DNA from: Candidatus Collierbacteria bacterium | GTDB taxonomy: Bacteria; Patescibacteriota; Microgenomatia; UBA1400; MFAQ01 | Reading direction: 5' to 3' | Assembly: GCA_903873735.1 (NCBI GenBank) | Contig: CAIQPO010000043.1 | Span: 1-39,399, forward strand | DNA length: 39,399 nt | Shown: positions 1-8,906 of the stretch, piece after piece | How positions within the stretch are numbered: the stretch's first letter is position 1 | Layout of the letters: each line of letters opens with the position of its first letter | The notes under the pieces: model-generated | Database searches by the model: none | What the model saw: only the letters and a program-made list of their open reading frames with translations | Told to the model about the DNA's origin: nothing | Translations under genes and position numbers: made by a program

Positions 1-1496
1 GACATCTTTCCTTTAAACTTTACCAAAAGTTTATCATTTATCAGTATTACCGCCCCGTTGTACATAGCATCTACCAATCTAGGTTCAGCATCGCTACAAA
101 GACCCCATCCATTATGCTCAAGCTTTAATGATTGTTCATGTAAAACCAGATCAGAAGCCAATGCCTCTCTAATCTCTTGCGAACAATCAAAATAATTTAC
201 TGCTGCTAGAAGTGCACCGGCTTGAAATCTAAACTGTGGCAATCTTGACACCAATCTCAATAGCTCCATCCCCTCTCTTGTACTCATTAAAACTTTTAAA
301 TTTTTCGAGGGATACCCATCTTCATCAATAGACACGTCTCTATCTAAATTATCTGACTCACTACTACTGAAAATATCTCTTACCACCATCGACCTAGAAG
401 TATAATCACCAAGTTCTTCAATAATTTTTAACAACCTCATTCCATCCTCATCAGATAAACTTTCCATCAAATCTTCCATACACTCAAAATCTGTTCTTTC
501 TAGACAGTCAGTATCAACAGCCTGGCTAGGTGCTGATTCTTCCTTATTTTCTTCTACAATTTTCCATATTTTTCTCATAAATCCCCTCGGCAAGCTCCTT
601 TCGATACCAATTTGATCTGCATTCATCCAATTTCCCATCGCTCTTGCTATAAACTTCTCATGTCCTCTAGAACTCCAAAAAGTCATACAATTATTTATTT
701 CTTGACACAAATCAGATAATCTTCCAATTTCTGGTTCAAGAGCTGTCCTAACATCTCTCATCCCATCCCATCTCAATCTAGTAGCTTTCTTTTCAAATGA
801 GCTTTGCAACATCTCTATCGGTCCATCACTATAAAAAGTATCCATTTCGTTTCCAGATGAAAAATGTTTACTTACTATCTCAATTTGACCACCAATCTCA
901 TAACAATTACGCACTAGAGACCATGCCTCGCTTCTTTCCGCATAGTATGTAGACTTTGTCATCTCCACCACTAGTGGCATCGCCACCTCCAACAGCTCCT
1001 TATCTCTCTGAAGGATAGGTTCTAAGTTAGAAACTATTCTATGAGAGCTTTCATCAGCTCTTTGCCTCCTGAGTTTTCTTCTTTCAGCCTCAAACAACAA
1101 TCCAACTGCCCCTACCTCATTTTCTGATAACCTAGCTCCCCTATTTCTAAGTTTGTATCTCTCAAGCTTCTCTCCTAAAGTGGCAAGGGCACTATCATAC
1201 TCAGTTACTGCATCAGAAGAGTCATTCACCTCAACAAAACCGGACAGAAATATCGCTAACTCTACAATACTCATCCTCTCTGAGGCAGTGTGCATCGCCT
1301 TTACAATAACTAAACTGTCATCACTCCACACCCCATCGCATCTATACTCCTCTGCCAGTTCTTCAGATAGCCGCGCTACCATCTTTCTTACTTCTGGGCT
1401 GCTAGAGTCGAGCATTAAACTTACATCAACCTCTTGCTTTTGCTCCTCTTCCCCCCTCGACGACCCAAACATATTTTCAATAAATCTCCATGTCAT
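1..1496 (-). CDS. hypothetical protein, C-terminally truncated by the window edge
   Basis: Minus-strand frame is open from ATG (plus 'cat' at 1494-1496) to base 1; translation begins MTWRFIENMFGSSRGEEEQKQEVDVSLMLDSSSPEVRKMVARLSEELAEEYRCDG. Absent from the ORF track because no stop lies in the window. Confidence 0.75.
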   Translation of the reverse strand, partial: MTWRFIENMFGSSRGEEEQKQEVDVSLMLDSSSPEVRKMVARLSEELAEEYRCDGVWSDDSLVIVKAMHTASERMSIVELAIFLSGFVEVNDSSDAVTEYDSALATLGEKLERYKLRNRGARLSENEVGAVGLLFEAERRKLRRQRADESSHRIVSNLEPILQRDKELLEVAMPLVVEMTKSTYYAERSEAWSLVRNCYEIGGQIEIVSKHFSSGNEMDTFYSDGPIEMLQSSFEKKATRLRWDGMRDVRTALEPEIGRLSDLCQEINNCMTFWSSRGHEKFIARAMGNWMNADQIGIERSLPRGFMRKIWKIVEENKEESAPSQAVDTDCLERTDFECMEDLMESLSDEDGMRLLKIIEELGDYTSRSMVVRDIFSSSESDNLDRDVSIDEDGYPSKNLKVLMSTREGMELLRLVSRLPQFRFQAGALLAAVNYFDCSQEIREALASDLVLHEQSLKLEHNGWGLCSDAEPRLVDAMYNGAVILINDKLLVKFKGKM

Positions 1497-1504
1497 ACAA
1501 AATC

Positions 1505-1720
1505 TCAGTTGAAAATATATTTTGCTAAAAATGGCCTTATTTCAGGAAACTTTTCTCCCATGACCACCATTTTTTTCTTTAATTCAAAAACTGAGATTCC
1601 ATCCAAAAGAAGATTATCCGCATATACCATCACTAACCTTTTTCTTTCCATATCAATATCAATACTAGACAAAAAACTGCCAATGTCTAACCTAATATTT
1701 ATTAGTTGATTATCCGTCAT
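1505..1720 (-). CDS. small hypothetical protein
   Basis: 71-aa ORF just upstream of the edge ORF and in the same orientation; no recognised domain. Confidence 0.5.
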   Translation of the reverse strand: MTDNQLINIRLDIGSFLSSIDIDMERKRLVMVYADNLLLDGISVFELKKKMVVMGEKFPEIRPFLAKYIFN

Positions 1721-1772
1721 ATCTTCGGGCAGATACGCGCGAATATACTAAACCTTTACGAAAAATGCAAAC

Positions 1773-3287
1773 TCACCCAAAAATCTCTTCTACACTCGCT
1801 TCCTTCTTAGTATCATGATCAGTACCTGCCTTAATCTCATCACCACCTGCCCTCACTTTTTCTCCCAAAACACACCTCACATTCATCGGTCCCCAGACAG
1901 CTGCCACAGCCTCCTCGACCACTTTTCTCTTTGAATCCTGTTCAAGTTGACTTTTGTGAAACGGATAAAACACTTCAAGCATTAACTCTCTACCATCAAT
2001 ATATTTTGGCATTGCAGATCGAAGCAAGCCAGCGATAGACTGATTCTTTGGCGCCAAGCCAGACAAAAATGTATCCCACTCTGTCTTTACTTTCTCTATA
2101 CTAGCCAGCTCTGTGACCGATGTCGTTCCTGCAGACTCCACTTTTAATTCGACAGTCGTGTGAACATCATCATTTTTCTCCACGCTATCAGATCTTTTAG
2201 TTTCTGTTCTTTCTACTTTATTCACTGCACCACCAGAGGCAAAGCCAGTACTAGCCACAGGAGTTGACTTATCTACCGCGGCAGACAGCAATGCCAGTTC
2301 AATCGGCAAGATTGGAATTGGTGAATACTTTACCTTCTCTGATGCTGTTACCAATCTGTCAATTAGCCTGGCATACCTTACAAAATCAGCCCCACCCATA
2401 CTTTCTTCCATCTTCACCCGAATATAAGCTAATAAATCCGACAAAAGTATTGTAGCCCTTACCCCTTCCTCTTCCAACACTTTAATAGCCCGAACCAGCT
2501 CTTCAGGCTGACCCGACACCGACAACTCTACCAATCTTCCAACGACTCTTGTACCTACCAAACCCAATGAGGATCTCGCGAGCTCCTCATTAACCAACGC
2601 CTGTCTTGATGCTAATTGTTCAAGAAGCTTGTGTCCCTCTCTAAAACTCCCATCCGCCGCCTCAGCCACCAACTCCAAGCCACCCTCAAACACTTCGAGA
2701 CCTTCACCCGAAACCGCTTTAGACAAAGACCTAACAATTTCTTTAGTTGTGGCTCTGGTAAAGTTAATTCTTGCGCAACGACTAATTATCGTTTCTGGCA
2801 CCTTGTGAGCCTCTGTGGTGCACAAGAAAAACATTGCATGTGCTGGTGGCTCCTCCAGTGTTTTAAGCAAGGCATTAAAGGCCTCGTTGGTCAACATGTG
2901 AACCTCATCAATAATGTACACCTTCTTCTTCAAGGACACGGGAGAAAGCCTAATCTTTGATCTCAAATCACGCACGTCGTCAATACTTCTATGTGACGCA
3001 GCATCCATCTCTAAGATATCAACCGAGCTTGATTTCAATATACTTTTACAGTTCTCGCACTCACCACAAGGCTCGACTAAGTTTACTTTCTTTTCACCAT
3101 TTTTCTTACAATTTACCGCTTGAGCCAATATCCTTGCTGCACTTGTTTTTCCCGCTCCTCTTGGTCCAACCAATAAATATGCGTGAGAAAAATTCCCAGA
3201 CTTCAACACCGACAAAAAAATCTCCCTCACACCATCAAGGTCTAGTTCCTCTATCTTTCTTGGTCGATATTTCTGGTAATAACTCAC
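1773..3287 (-). CDS. dnaX: DNA polymerase III subunit gamma/tau
   Basis: MSYYQKYRPRKIEEL, Walker A GPRGAGKTSAARI, zinc module CGECENC, IIDEVHML, LLKTLEEPPAHAMFFLCTTE. Confidence 0.95.
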   Translation of the reverse strand: MSYYQKYRPRKIEELDLDGVREIFLSVLKSGNFSHAYLLVGPRGAGKTSAARILAQAVNCKKNGEKKVNLVEPCGECENCKSILKSSSVDILEMDAASHRSIDDVRDLRSKIRLSPVSLKKKVYIIDEVHMLTNEAFNALLKTLEEPPAHAMFFLCTTEAHKVPETIISRCARINFTRATTKEIVRSLSKAVSGEGLEVFEGGLELVAEAADGSFREGHKLLEQLASRQALVNEELARSSLGLVGTRVVGRLVELSVSGQPEELVRAIKVLEEEGVRATILLSDLLAYIRVKMEESMGGADFVRYARLIDRLVTASEKVKYSPIPILPIELALLSAAVDKSTPVASTGFASGGAVNKVERTETKRSDSVEKNDDVHTTVELKVESAGTTSVTELASIEKVKTEWDTFLSGLAPKNQSIAGLLRSAMPKYIDGRELMLEVFYPFHKSQLEQDSKRKVVEEAVAAVWGPMNVRCVLGEKVRAGGDEIKAGTDHDTKKEASVEEIFG

Positions 3288-3442
3288 CTTTAAACCTTAT
3301 GGCTAATACTCCTCACTGTCAACTGGATTTAATTTACTCAATTACGAAAAAATTACCGATGATCCAACATCATCATCAAGCGCCATGCCTATCTGAAAAA
3401 CAAATAATTTATTACTATATAATACCGAAGATTATACGAACT

Positions 3443-3832
3443 TTATTCGTGATGTATGCCTAAAAGATGAAGAAGCCCATGACAGGCTAGAAACTCTATC
3501 TCATCATCAAGGAGTTTATTCCACTGCATTGCTTGTCTCTTTGCCTGCGGATAGCAAATCACAATATCCCCCAAAGACATTCCATCTGGATCTTCAGGAG
3601 CATCTCCCCCTTCTTTCATAGGAAACGACAACACATCTGTTACCTCATCTCTATCAAAAAACTTCTTCTCAAGCTCTCTAATTTTTCTCTCCCCCACCAC
3701 AGACAGACTTATTTTGTATTCGCCTGTCTCTTCGGTGTTTTCAGTTAGCACACGCACCAGTGCCTCTTTAATCTGCTTTCTGTTAAACGGATATCTAGAG
3801 TCTGCATCTATTGTTAGATCAAGTTTTACCAT
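3443..3832 (-). CDS. ybeY: endoribonuclease YbeY / rRNA maturation factor
   Basis: C-terminal metal motif HGLLHLLGIHHE and DVLSFPM. Confidence 0.92.
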   Translation of the reverse strand: MVKLDLTIDADSRYPFNRKQIKEALVRVLTENTEETGEYKISLSVVGERKIRELEKKFFDRDEVTDVLSFPMKEGGDAPEDPDGMSLGDIVICYPQAKRQAMQWNKLLDDEIEFLACHGLLHLLGIHHE

Positions 3833-3848
3833 TGGCTATATTTTAGCC

Positions 3849-3875
3849 GAAAAAAAACCCAGATAAAATCTGGGT
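3849..3875 (-). terminator. intrinsic terminator of the 3884-4120 gene
   Basis: Minus strand ACCCAGATTTTATCTGGGT followed by a T-run. Confidence 0.85.
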
Positions 3876-3883
3876 CAATCATG

Positions 3884-4120
3884 CTACTCGGCGAAAGCCG
3901 GTATCTTCTCCTTGATCAGGTCGGAGGTGTCTTCATCGTCAACTGGGCGAACATCATGCCCGCAATCAGGGCAGACCGCCTTGACATCTACCGGCATCTC
4001 ACCGGCCATCTTGAATTCAAAGTCGACAAACCGCTGAACATCGTACAGGTGCTGACAACCTTCGCAGCGACAAAGTACAGGGAAATGCAAACCATCATGC
4101 TGACGGCGAACAACAGACAT
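3884..4120 (-). CDS. small zinc-ribbon-like hypothetical protein (GC-rich orphan class)
   Basis: 78 aa with CRCEGCQ and CPDCGH; strong SD GAGGAGG; own promoter and terminator. Confidence 0.75.
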   Translation of the reverse strand: MSVVRRQHDGLHFPVLCRCEGCQHLYDVQRFVDFEFKMAGEMPVDVKAVCPDCGHDVRPVDDEDTSDLIKEKIPAFAE

Positions 4121-4139
4121 AGAAACCTCCTCAAATTAA

Positions 4140-4185
4140 AAAGTTCGGATTTGAGTATTCTACCCTATAACCTAAAATAAGTCAA
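4140..4185 (-). promoter_or_regulatory. sigma70-like promoter TTGACT-17-TAGAAT plus 5' element GAACTTT
   Basis: Minus strand; -35 at 4180-4185, -10 at 4157-4162, element at 4140-4146; overlaps the yqeY 3' end. Confidence 0.7.
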
Positions 4186-4187
4186 AA

Positions 4188-4619
4188 TTACCCAGGGAAA
4201 TTTTTACTTACCAGCCTGTTCACCACGCTACCATCTACTTTTCCTCTAAGCTTGCCCATCACCAACCCCATTAGTCTCCCGCCTCTCACACCACTCGTCT
4301 CTGCTTCAGCCTTAATCACAGACAGCACCTCTTCCTCATCCATCATTTTTGGTAAATATTTTTGAATTTCTTCCAGTTCGTATTTCTCTTGATCTGCCCT
4401 CTCTACTGCTCCTGCTTTCTCATAAACTTCAATCGACTCCCTTCTCTTTTTCTGCTCCTTCATCAGCACTTTGATTATCTCCTCATCATTCAACTCACTT
4501 TGCTTATCCACCTGGGCATAACCAATTTCTGTAAGCAGCAATCTGATTACACCCAGCAAACGAACATCTTTGGCTTTTTGAGCCTCTACCATGTCCGCTT
4601 TTATTTGTGAATAAAGCAT
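4188..4619 (-). CDS. yqeY: GatB/YqeY-domain protein
   Basis: YqeY-like sequence (VIRLLLTEI, QKKRRESIEVYEKAGR-like, EEIQKYLPKMM) adjacent to rpsU, a common pairing. Confidence 0.9.
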   Translation of the reverse strand: MLYSQIKADMVEAQKAKDVRLLGVIRLLLTEIGYAQVDKQSELNDEEIIKVLMKEQKKRRESIEVYEKAGAVERADQEKYELEEIQKYLPKMMDEEEVLSVIKAEAETSGVRGGRLMGLVMGKLRGKVDGSVVNRLVSKNFPG

Positions 4620-4625
4620 TTTTTA

Positions 4626-4853
4626 TTATTTTTTAGTGATACCTGCAAGTCTCTTATTTCTTCTTCTAATCTTAGCAGAAGCCTTTCTTAGCTCAGTCAT
4701 TTTGATATTCTTAAGCTTTGATGGCTTTTGGTATCCAGTCATGCCCACAGACTTGACCCGTTCAAGACCCTGATCTTCAAAAGTCAGTTTCCTAAATTCA
4801 TTGATCATCTGTTGTGCATTTTGTCCTTGCTTCTTGCGCACGACAATTGCCAT
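4626..4853 (-). CDS. rpsU: 30S ribosomal protein bS21
   Basis: 75-aa basic protein, YQKPSKLKN...KIRRRNKR; neighbour of yqeY. Confidence 0.8.
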   Translation of the reverse strand: MAIVVRKKQGQNAQQMINEFRKLTFEDQGLERVKSVGMTGYQKPSKLKNIKMTELRKASAKIRRRNKRLAGITKK

Positions 4854-4890
4854 AAAGATACACCTCCTTTTTTTAAATACAATCTACTTA

Positions 4891-5238
4891 TTAAGTTTGG
4901 CCGGCTGGTTCAGTCTTTGTTCCACCTAATATATGAATATGTTCATGACTAAAGTGGTTATATCCTGCCCCATTATTCACCAGCTTGTATCCAGTCTTAT
5001 CCAAACCCTGCTCCGATACAACGGCAAAAACGGCTTCCATTATTTTACCCCAAAACACCCCTGAATTACTAGAGGCTACTTCTTTCTTGTCTTTATGATC
5101 TTTTGGAATAACCAGTAGATGTACTGGTGCAACCGGATACTTGTTTTTTATACACAAAAACTTATCATTTTCCCAAACTTTCACTGAGGGCTCTACACCT
5201 TCAGTGATTTTGCAAAACAAACAAGATTGATCTTTCAT
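4891..5238 (-). CDS. HIT family protein (histidine triad)
   Basis: HIT motif HFSHEHIHILGG and N-terminal CLFCKI; start chosen at MKDQSC (longest ORF starts at 5253). Confidence 0.92.
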   Translation of the reverse strand: MKDQSCLFCKITEGVEPSVKVWENDKFLCIKNKYPVAPVHLLVIPKDHKDKKEVASSNSGVFWGKIMEAVFAVVSEQGLDKTGYKLVNNGAGYNHFSHEHIHILGGTKTEPAGQT

Positions 5239-5239
5239 G

Positions 5240-6322
5240 CTATACCTTACCAAACAACCTTAATATATCTCTAATGGTAATAAGCACCATTAGACCCAAC
5301 AAAAACACCATCCCCCCAGTATGGACATACCCCTCAATTTTATTTTTCAACTTTTTTCCAATAATAATTTCCAAAAACAAAAAGGCTATTCTGCCACCGT
5401 CCAGAGCCGGAAAAGGCATGATGTTCATTATTGCCAAATTTATTGACAATACTCCCATAAACATCAATATAGGTAAAATTCCACTTCCATAGACATTCTT
5501 TGTTGCCTGATAAATTCCCACTGGACCAGCCACATCTTTTGGTGCTCCTTTTCCTGAAAATACATCCACCACTAAATTCTTCAATCCCAAGGTTATTTCT
5601 CTACCCCAAGACAAAGCTTCATCCAGTCCTGCCATAATGCCTCTAAAAGGCTTTTCGTACCAGGGATAGTTTACTATCTTCACACTGGTAAGTGTCACTC
5701 CCAATGCTCCCTCCCCCTGAGGCGGATTTTCTCTAGGGATAAGTGACTTCTTGAGTTTTTCTCCCCCTCTGTTCACAGTCAGAACAATCTCTTTTCCTTT
5801 GTTTTTTGAAACGATGTCTATAAAACCAGATACATCTTTAAACGAAACCGCAACACCATCTACCTCTAAAACCTCGAACACATCTTCTGACTTTATTTCT
5901 ACTTTTTCCGCAGGAGAGCCTGAAGCCACCCCATCAACAATCACCAAATTAGTCTTCACTGGGATACCCACAAAAGAGTAGACTACTGCAAACAAGATTA
6001 CCCCCAAGACAAAGTTCATTACTACTCCTGCAACCAAAACACCAGCTCTTTGCCAGATTGGCTTGTTAAAAAACGCTTCCGGAGAAGATGCTTGAGACTC
6101 ATCCTCCATATCTTCACCCCAAAGTTTTACAAATCCTCCTATCGGTAACCAATTTAAGCTAAAAATTGTACCTCCTTTTGTAAATAACTTTCTAGCTCTC
6201 GGTGGTAAGCCAATTCCAAATTCTTCAACCCTCATCTTGAAAACTCTGGCCATCACAAAATGTCCAAGCTCATGAATTAATACCAAAACAGACAGAATCA
6301 CTATAAAAATTAAAATACCCAT
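5240..6322 (-). CDS. rseP: RIP metalloprotease RseP-like (M50)
   Basis: HELGH near N-terminus, PDZ-like middle, NIMPFPALDGGRIAFLFLE. Confidence 0.93.
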   Translation of the reverse strand: MGILIFIVILSVLVLIHELGHFVMARVFKMRVEEFGIGLPPRARKLFTKGGTIFSLNWLPIGGFVKLWGEDMEDESQASSPEAFFNKPIWQRAGVLVAGVVMNFVLGVILFAVVYSFVGIPVKTNLVIVDGVASGSPAEKVEIKSEDVFEVLEVDGVAVSFKDVSGFIDIVSKNKGKEIVLTVNRGGEKLKKSLIPRENPPQGEGALGVTLTSVKIVNYPWYEKPFRGIMAGLDEALSWGREITLGLKNLVVDVFSGKGAPKDVAGPVGIYQATKNVYGSGILPILMFMGVLSINLAIMNIMPFPALDGGRIAFLFLEIIIGKKLKNKIEGYVHTGGMVFLLGLMVLITIRDILRLFGKV

Positions 6323-6336
6323 TGCCTAATTTTACA

Positions 6337-6360
6337 TAAAAAACCCGCCAATTGGCGGGT
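6337..6360 (-). terminator. intrinsic terminator of the 6368-6655 gene
   Basis: Minus strand ACCCGCCAATTGGCGGGTTTTTTATG. Confidence 0.9.
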
Positions 6361-6367
6361 AAATCTT

Positions 6368-6655
6368 TCAAGCAGCAACAGGTAAAGCCTGCAGCTTTTC
6401 ATAGGCGAGGCGCACTTCAGTTTCCATTTCTGGACGGTAAGTGCAGATTCCGCGCGTGTCACGCGGCTGTCCTTCAATGTACTGCGCCGTTGACGGTGAA
6501 CCAATACATTCGCCCTCTGGCAGAATATGACGACTCTCTCCTTCATCGAAGACCATCTGATTTCTGGTGTAACCCATCAATTCATAGAGCAACCAGGCGT
6601 CATTGTTGGGTTGCACTGGCTGGCCACAGCGATCACAGGTAGGTAAGTTGCACAT
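6368..6655 (-). CDS. small CxxC hypothetical protein (GC-rich orphan class)
   Basis: Start reassigned to MCNLPTCDRCGQ (internal to the 123-aa ORF), preceded by SD AGAGGAGATGAT. Confidence 0.75.
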   Translation of the reverse strand: MCNLPTCDRCGQPVQPNNDAWLLYELMGYTRNQMVFDEGESRHILPEGECIGSPSTAQYIEGQPRDTRGICTYRPEMETEVRLAYEKLQALPVAA

Positions 6656-6685
6656 ATCATCTCCTCTGACAACAAAGTCCAGTTT

Positions 6686-6730
6686 AAAGAGCAATTGATG
6701 CATTATAGGGTATATTCTCCTAAAAGTCAA
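6686..6730 (-). promoter_or_regulatory. promoter TTGACT-17-TATAAT plus GCTCTTT (one mismatch to GHACWTT)
   Basis: Minus strand; -35 at 6725-6730, -10 at 6702-6707, element at 6686-6692. Confidence 0.75.
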
Positions 6731-6755
6731 AAAACCCACCCCTTCTAAGGGTGGG
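6729..6755 (-). terminator. intrinsic terminator of the 6764-7111 gene
   Basis: Minus strand CCCACCCTTAGAAGGGGTGGGTTTTTTGAC. Confidence 0.9.
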
Positions 6756-6763
6756 CAATCATC

Positions 6764-7111
6764 TCAACACATCTTGTTAATTCTGCTTTCCAGATCAGCC
6801 ATCTGCTGAGCAATAATCTGATCCCAGTCAGAGGTATAAGCTTTAGCAGGATTTTCAGGCTCAACATAATCTCCAAGCACGTCGCCCGCCCTAACCTTGA
6901 AAACAGCCCCATTCAACAGATGAAGCTCGATCAGGTTATCCTCAAGACGTACTACACTCAAGCATGCTGGAGATGTTTTTGCCTGCTGCTCAAAGGCAGA
7001 AAGTGCAGTCAGCTGATTTGACCCTACTGCCGTAAAACCAGGAACAACTTGAAAATCCTTCCCCGGCCATGAAGCTTCTAGAGCAAAAACCTTCTCTGGA
7101 ATAGAGTTCAT
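6764..7111 (-). CDS. hypothetical protein (GC-richer orphan class)
   Basis: 115 aa; SD TGGAGGTGACGA-ATG; own terminator. Confidence 0.7.
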   Translation of the reverse strand: MNSIPEKVFALEASWPGKDFQVVPGFTAVGSNQLTALSAFEQQAKTSPACLSVVRLEDNLIELHLLNGAVFKVRAGDVLGDYVEPENPAKAYTSDWDQIIAQQMADLESRINKMC

Positions 7112-7137
7112 TCGTCACCTCCAAAGACTTCAGAATA

Positions 7138-7158
7138 AATGTTCGATGCTTAATTATA
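7138..7158 (-). promoter_or_regulatory. -10 TATAAT followed by 5' element GAACATT
   Basis: -10 at 7153-7158 and element at 7138-7144 (minus); no good -35. Confidence 0.5.
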
Positions 7159-7165
7159 CTATAAG

Positions 7166-7729
7166 TTACACGTCCATGATTTCGTCCTCTTTTGCCTTAG
7201 CCAACTGCTCAATCTTTGTATTGTAATCACCCGTAACTTTATCCAGCTGCTCATGTAACATGAATATCTCATCCTCCGATACAGCCCCAGTATCTTTTAG
7301 ACCATCAACCTTCTCCTTAACATCTTGTCTTGCCTGCCTAAGCATCACCTTTCCACTCTCTGTTTTTTGCTTTAGTAGTTTTACGAAATCCAACCTTCTC
7401 TCTTGTGTTAAAGGAGGCAAAACGATCCTAATCTGATCACCAGATACCGCTGGAGATAATTGCATCTCGCTCTCCGCAATCGCCTTCTCAATTTCTCTTA
7501 TTAGACTTTTATCGTAGGGAGAAATTACCAACATGTTTGTGTCTGGAGCAGAAATAGTAGCTACTTCTACCAATCTCATCTTCGTCCCATACGCAAAGAC
7601 TAATACATTCTCTACCATATCAGGCTTAGCTCTACCGACCCGCACAGTAGACATATCTTCCTTCACAAGCTCCATCACCTTATCAAACTTTTGTTTTAAC
7701 AGTACTATCAGTTCGTGTTCCATTTGCAT
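7166..7729 (-). CDS. frr: ribosome recycling factor
   Basis: STVRVGRAKPDMVENVLVFAYGTKMRLVEVATISAPDTNMLVISPYDKSLIREIEKAI; RRF-typical. Confidence 0.95.
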   Translation of the reverse strand: MQMEHELIVLLKQKFDKVMELVKEDMSTVRVGRAKPDMVENVLVFAYGTKMRLVEVATISAPDTNMLVISPYDKSLIREIEKAIAESEMQLSPAVSGDQIRIVLPPLTQERRLDFVKLLKQKTESGKVMLRQARQDVKEKVDGLKDTGAVSEDEIFMLHEQLDKVTGDYNTKIEQLAKAKEDEIMDV

Positions 7730-7742
7730 AATCTATTTTAAC

Positions 7743-8021
7743 TTATTGTTTTTTTTGATACCAATCTCTTCTTTTATCACCCAACACTACCTCCTCCGGA
7801 TTTCTACCTAAAAACTCTTCACCTTCTGTTTCAGGTAAATTTATAACTGCTTGGTCTAAACTCTTACCACCCAAACTGACCTTGCCACCCAATTCACCCT
7901 GATTTAAAGGAGGAGTGCTTTCTCTCGCCTTTTCCGCCTTCTTCCTACCCGCCTCTGCCCTAGCTTGCTGCTCGGCAATCATGTCATTCATTATCTTCTG
8001 CATTTCTGGTGTTACTTCCAT
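7743..8021 (-). CDS. hypothetical protein
   Basis: Start placed at MEVTPEMQKIMND within the 171-aa ORF; ends DWYQKKQ; upstream of frr in the same orientation. Confidence 0.55.
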   Translation of the reverse strand: MEVTPEMQKIMNDMIAEQQARAEAGRKKAEKARESTPPLNQGELGGKVSLGGKSLDQAVINLPETEGEEFLGRNPEEVVLGDKRRDWYQKKQ

Positions 8022-8105
8022 ACCATACAATTTACCACACTTACCCTTAAATAAAGTAAAATACATCCCTATAAACAGCACTTTGACCAAGAAAAGGAGG
8101 TACCC

Positions 8106-8396
8106 ATGAATACTCTCTATGTCCTTATGAGCCTTTTTGGCATTAATTTTCTTCCTAAAGGCTTCGCCCCCATCCCCGGTAAGACATTCTCCAAAGGAAG
8201 CGGCATAATTTACGGACACGAAATTGGGGCAAATAAAAACCTGCGTCTGGAATATCAAGGTGCCACCGCCAACCCGACTTTCAAAAAGGATAAAGACTCC
8301 ATCTGTGTTTATTTCGGCAACGGCTTTGTCTGCCTTTTCCCCGATGGCAGTGTGGTCATCACCGACTGTATCAACCTCTCACTCCAGGTATACTAA
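8106..8396 (+). CDS. hypothetical protein (GC-richer orphan class)
   Basis: 96 aa; SD AAGGAGG; followed by a terminator; GCACTTT in the leader at 8078-8084. Confidence 0.7.
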   Translation: MNTLYVLMSLFGINFLPKGFAPIPGKTFSKGSGIIYGHEIGANKNLRLEYQGATANPTFKKDKDSICVYFGNGFVCLFPDGSVVITDCINLSLQVY

Positions 8397-8397
8397 C

Positions 8398-8428
8398 CAA
8401 AAAAGCCCGCATATAGCGGGCTCTTTTA
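8398..8428 (+). terminator. hairpin terminator, possibly bidirectional with the tsf operon
   Basis: AAAAAAGCCCGCATATAGCGGGCTCTTTT. Confidence 0.85.
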
Positions 8429-8441
8429 TTAAAAATCTGAT

Positions 8442-8894
8442 TTATTCTTCTCCTAACTTAAACCTAGAAAACCTCATCACTCTGATGTTTTCTCCAGTTT
8501 TTCCTATCAAGCTTTTAACCAAGTTTTCAATAGTTATACCCGCATCTCTGATGTAGGCTTGAGCTAAAAGCTCATCTACATCTTTAGGATTCATTGAAAC
8601 AATCTGCATCGCCACCTCTTTACATAAAGTTTCAAACTCGGCTGTATCAGCCACAAAGTCTGTCTCACAGGCAATCTCCACCATAGCAGCAACTCTGCCA
8701 CCATTGTGGGTATAGCAATACACTTTGCCACTTCTCACCTCTCTGCTTGATTTACTTTCAGCTTTGGCTAAACCCTTGGCCTTGATAATTTCTTCAGCTT
8801 TTACCACATCTCCATTTGATTCCTCCAGTGCCTTCTTAGCGTCCATCACACCAGCACCAGTCTTCTCTCTTAATTCCTTTATTTTGTCCATCAT
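8442..8894 (-). CDS. tsf: elongation factor Ts (short form, 150 aa)
   Basis: IKELREKTGAGVMDAKKALEESNGDVVKAEEIIKAKG, EIACETDFVADTAEF. Confidence 0.93.
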   Translation of the reverse strand: MMDKIKELREKTGAGVMDAKKALEESNGDVVKAEEIIKAKGLAKAESKSSREVRSGKVYCYTHNGGRVAAMVEIACETDFVADTAEFETLCKEVAMQIVSMNPKDVDELLAQAYIRDAGITIENLVKSLIGKTGENIRVMRFSRFKLGEE

Positions 8895-8906
8895 AGCCTC
8901 AATAAA

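Noticed and set aside
1773-3287. Programmed frameshift in dnaX
   Set aside because: No convincing A-AAA-AAG slippery site with a downstream hairpin was seen.
2264-3463. Plus-strand ORFs opposite dnaX
   Set aside because: Antisense to a confidently identified gene, with Ser/Leu/His-rich low-quality translations.
7880-7940. Peptide TPPLNQGELGGKVSLGGKSL in the 7743-8021 gene as an inserted palindromic repeat
   Set aside because: It resembles peptides made by intragenic repeats, but no second copy of the DNA sequence was seen in this window.
8442-8894. EF-Ts as a truncated pseudogene
   Set aside because: The 150-aa form retains the UBA-like domain and core; short EF-Ts proteins are known, and there is no frameshift evidence.
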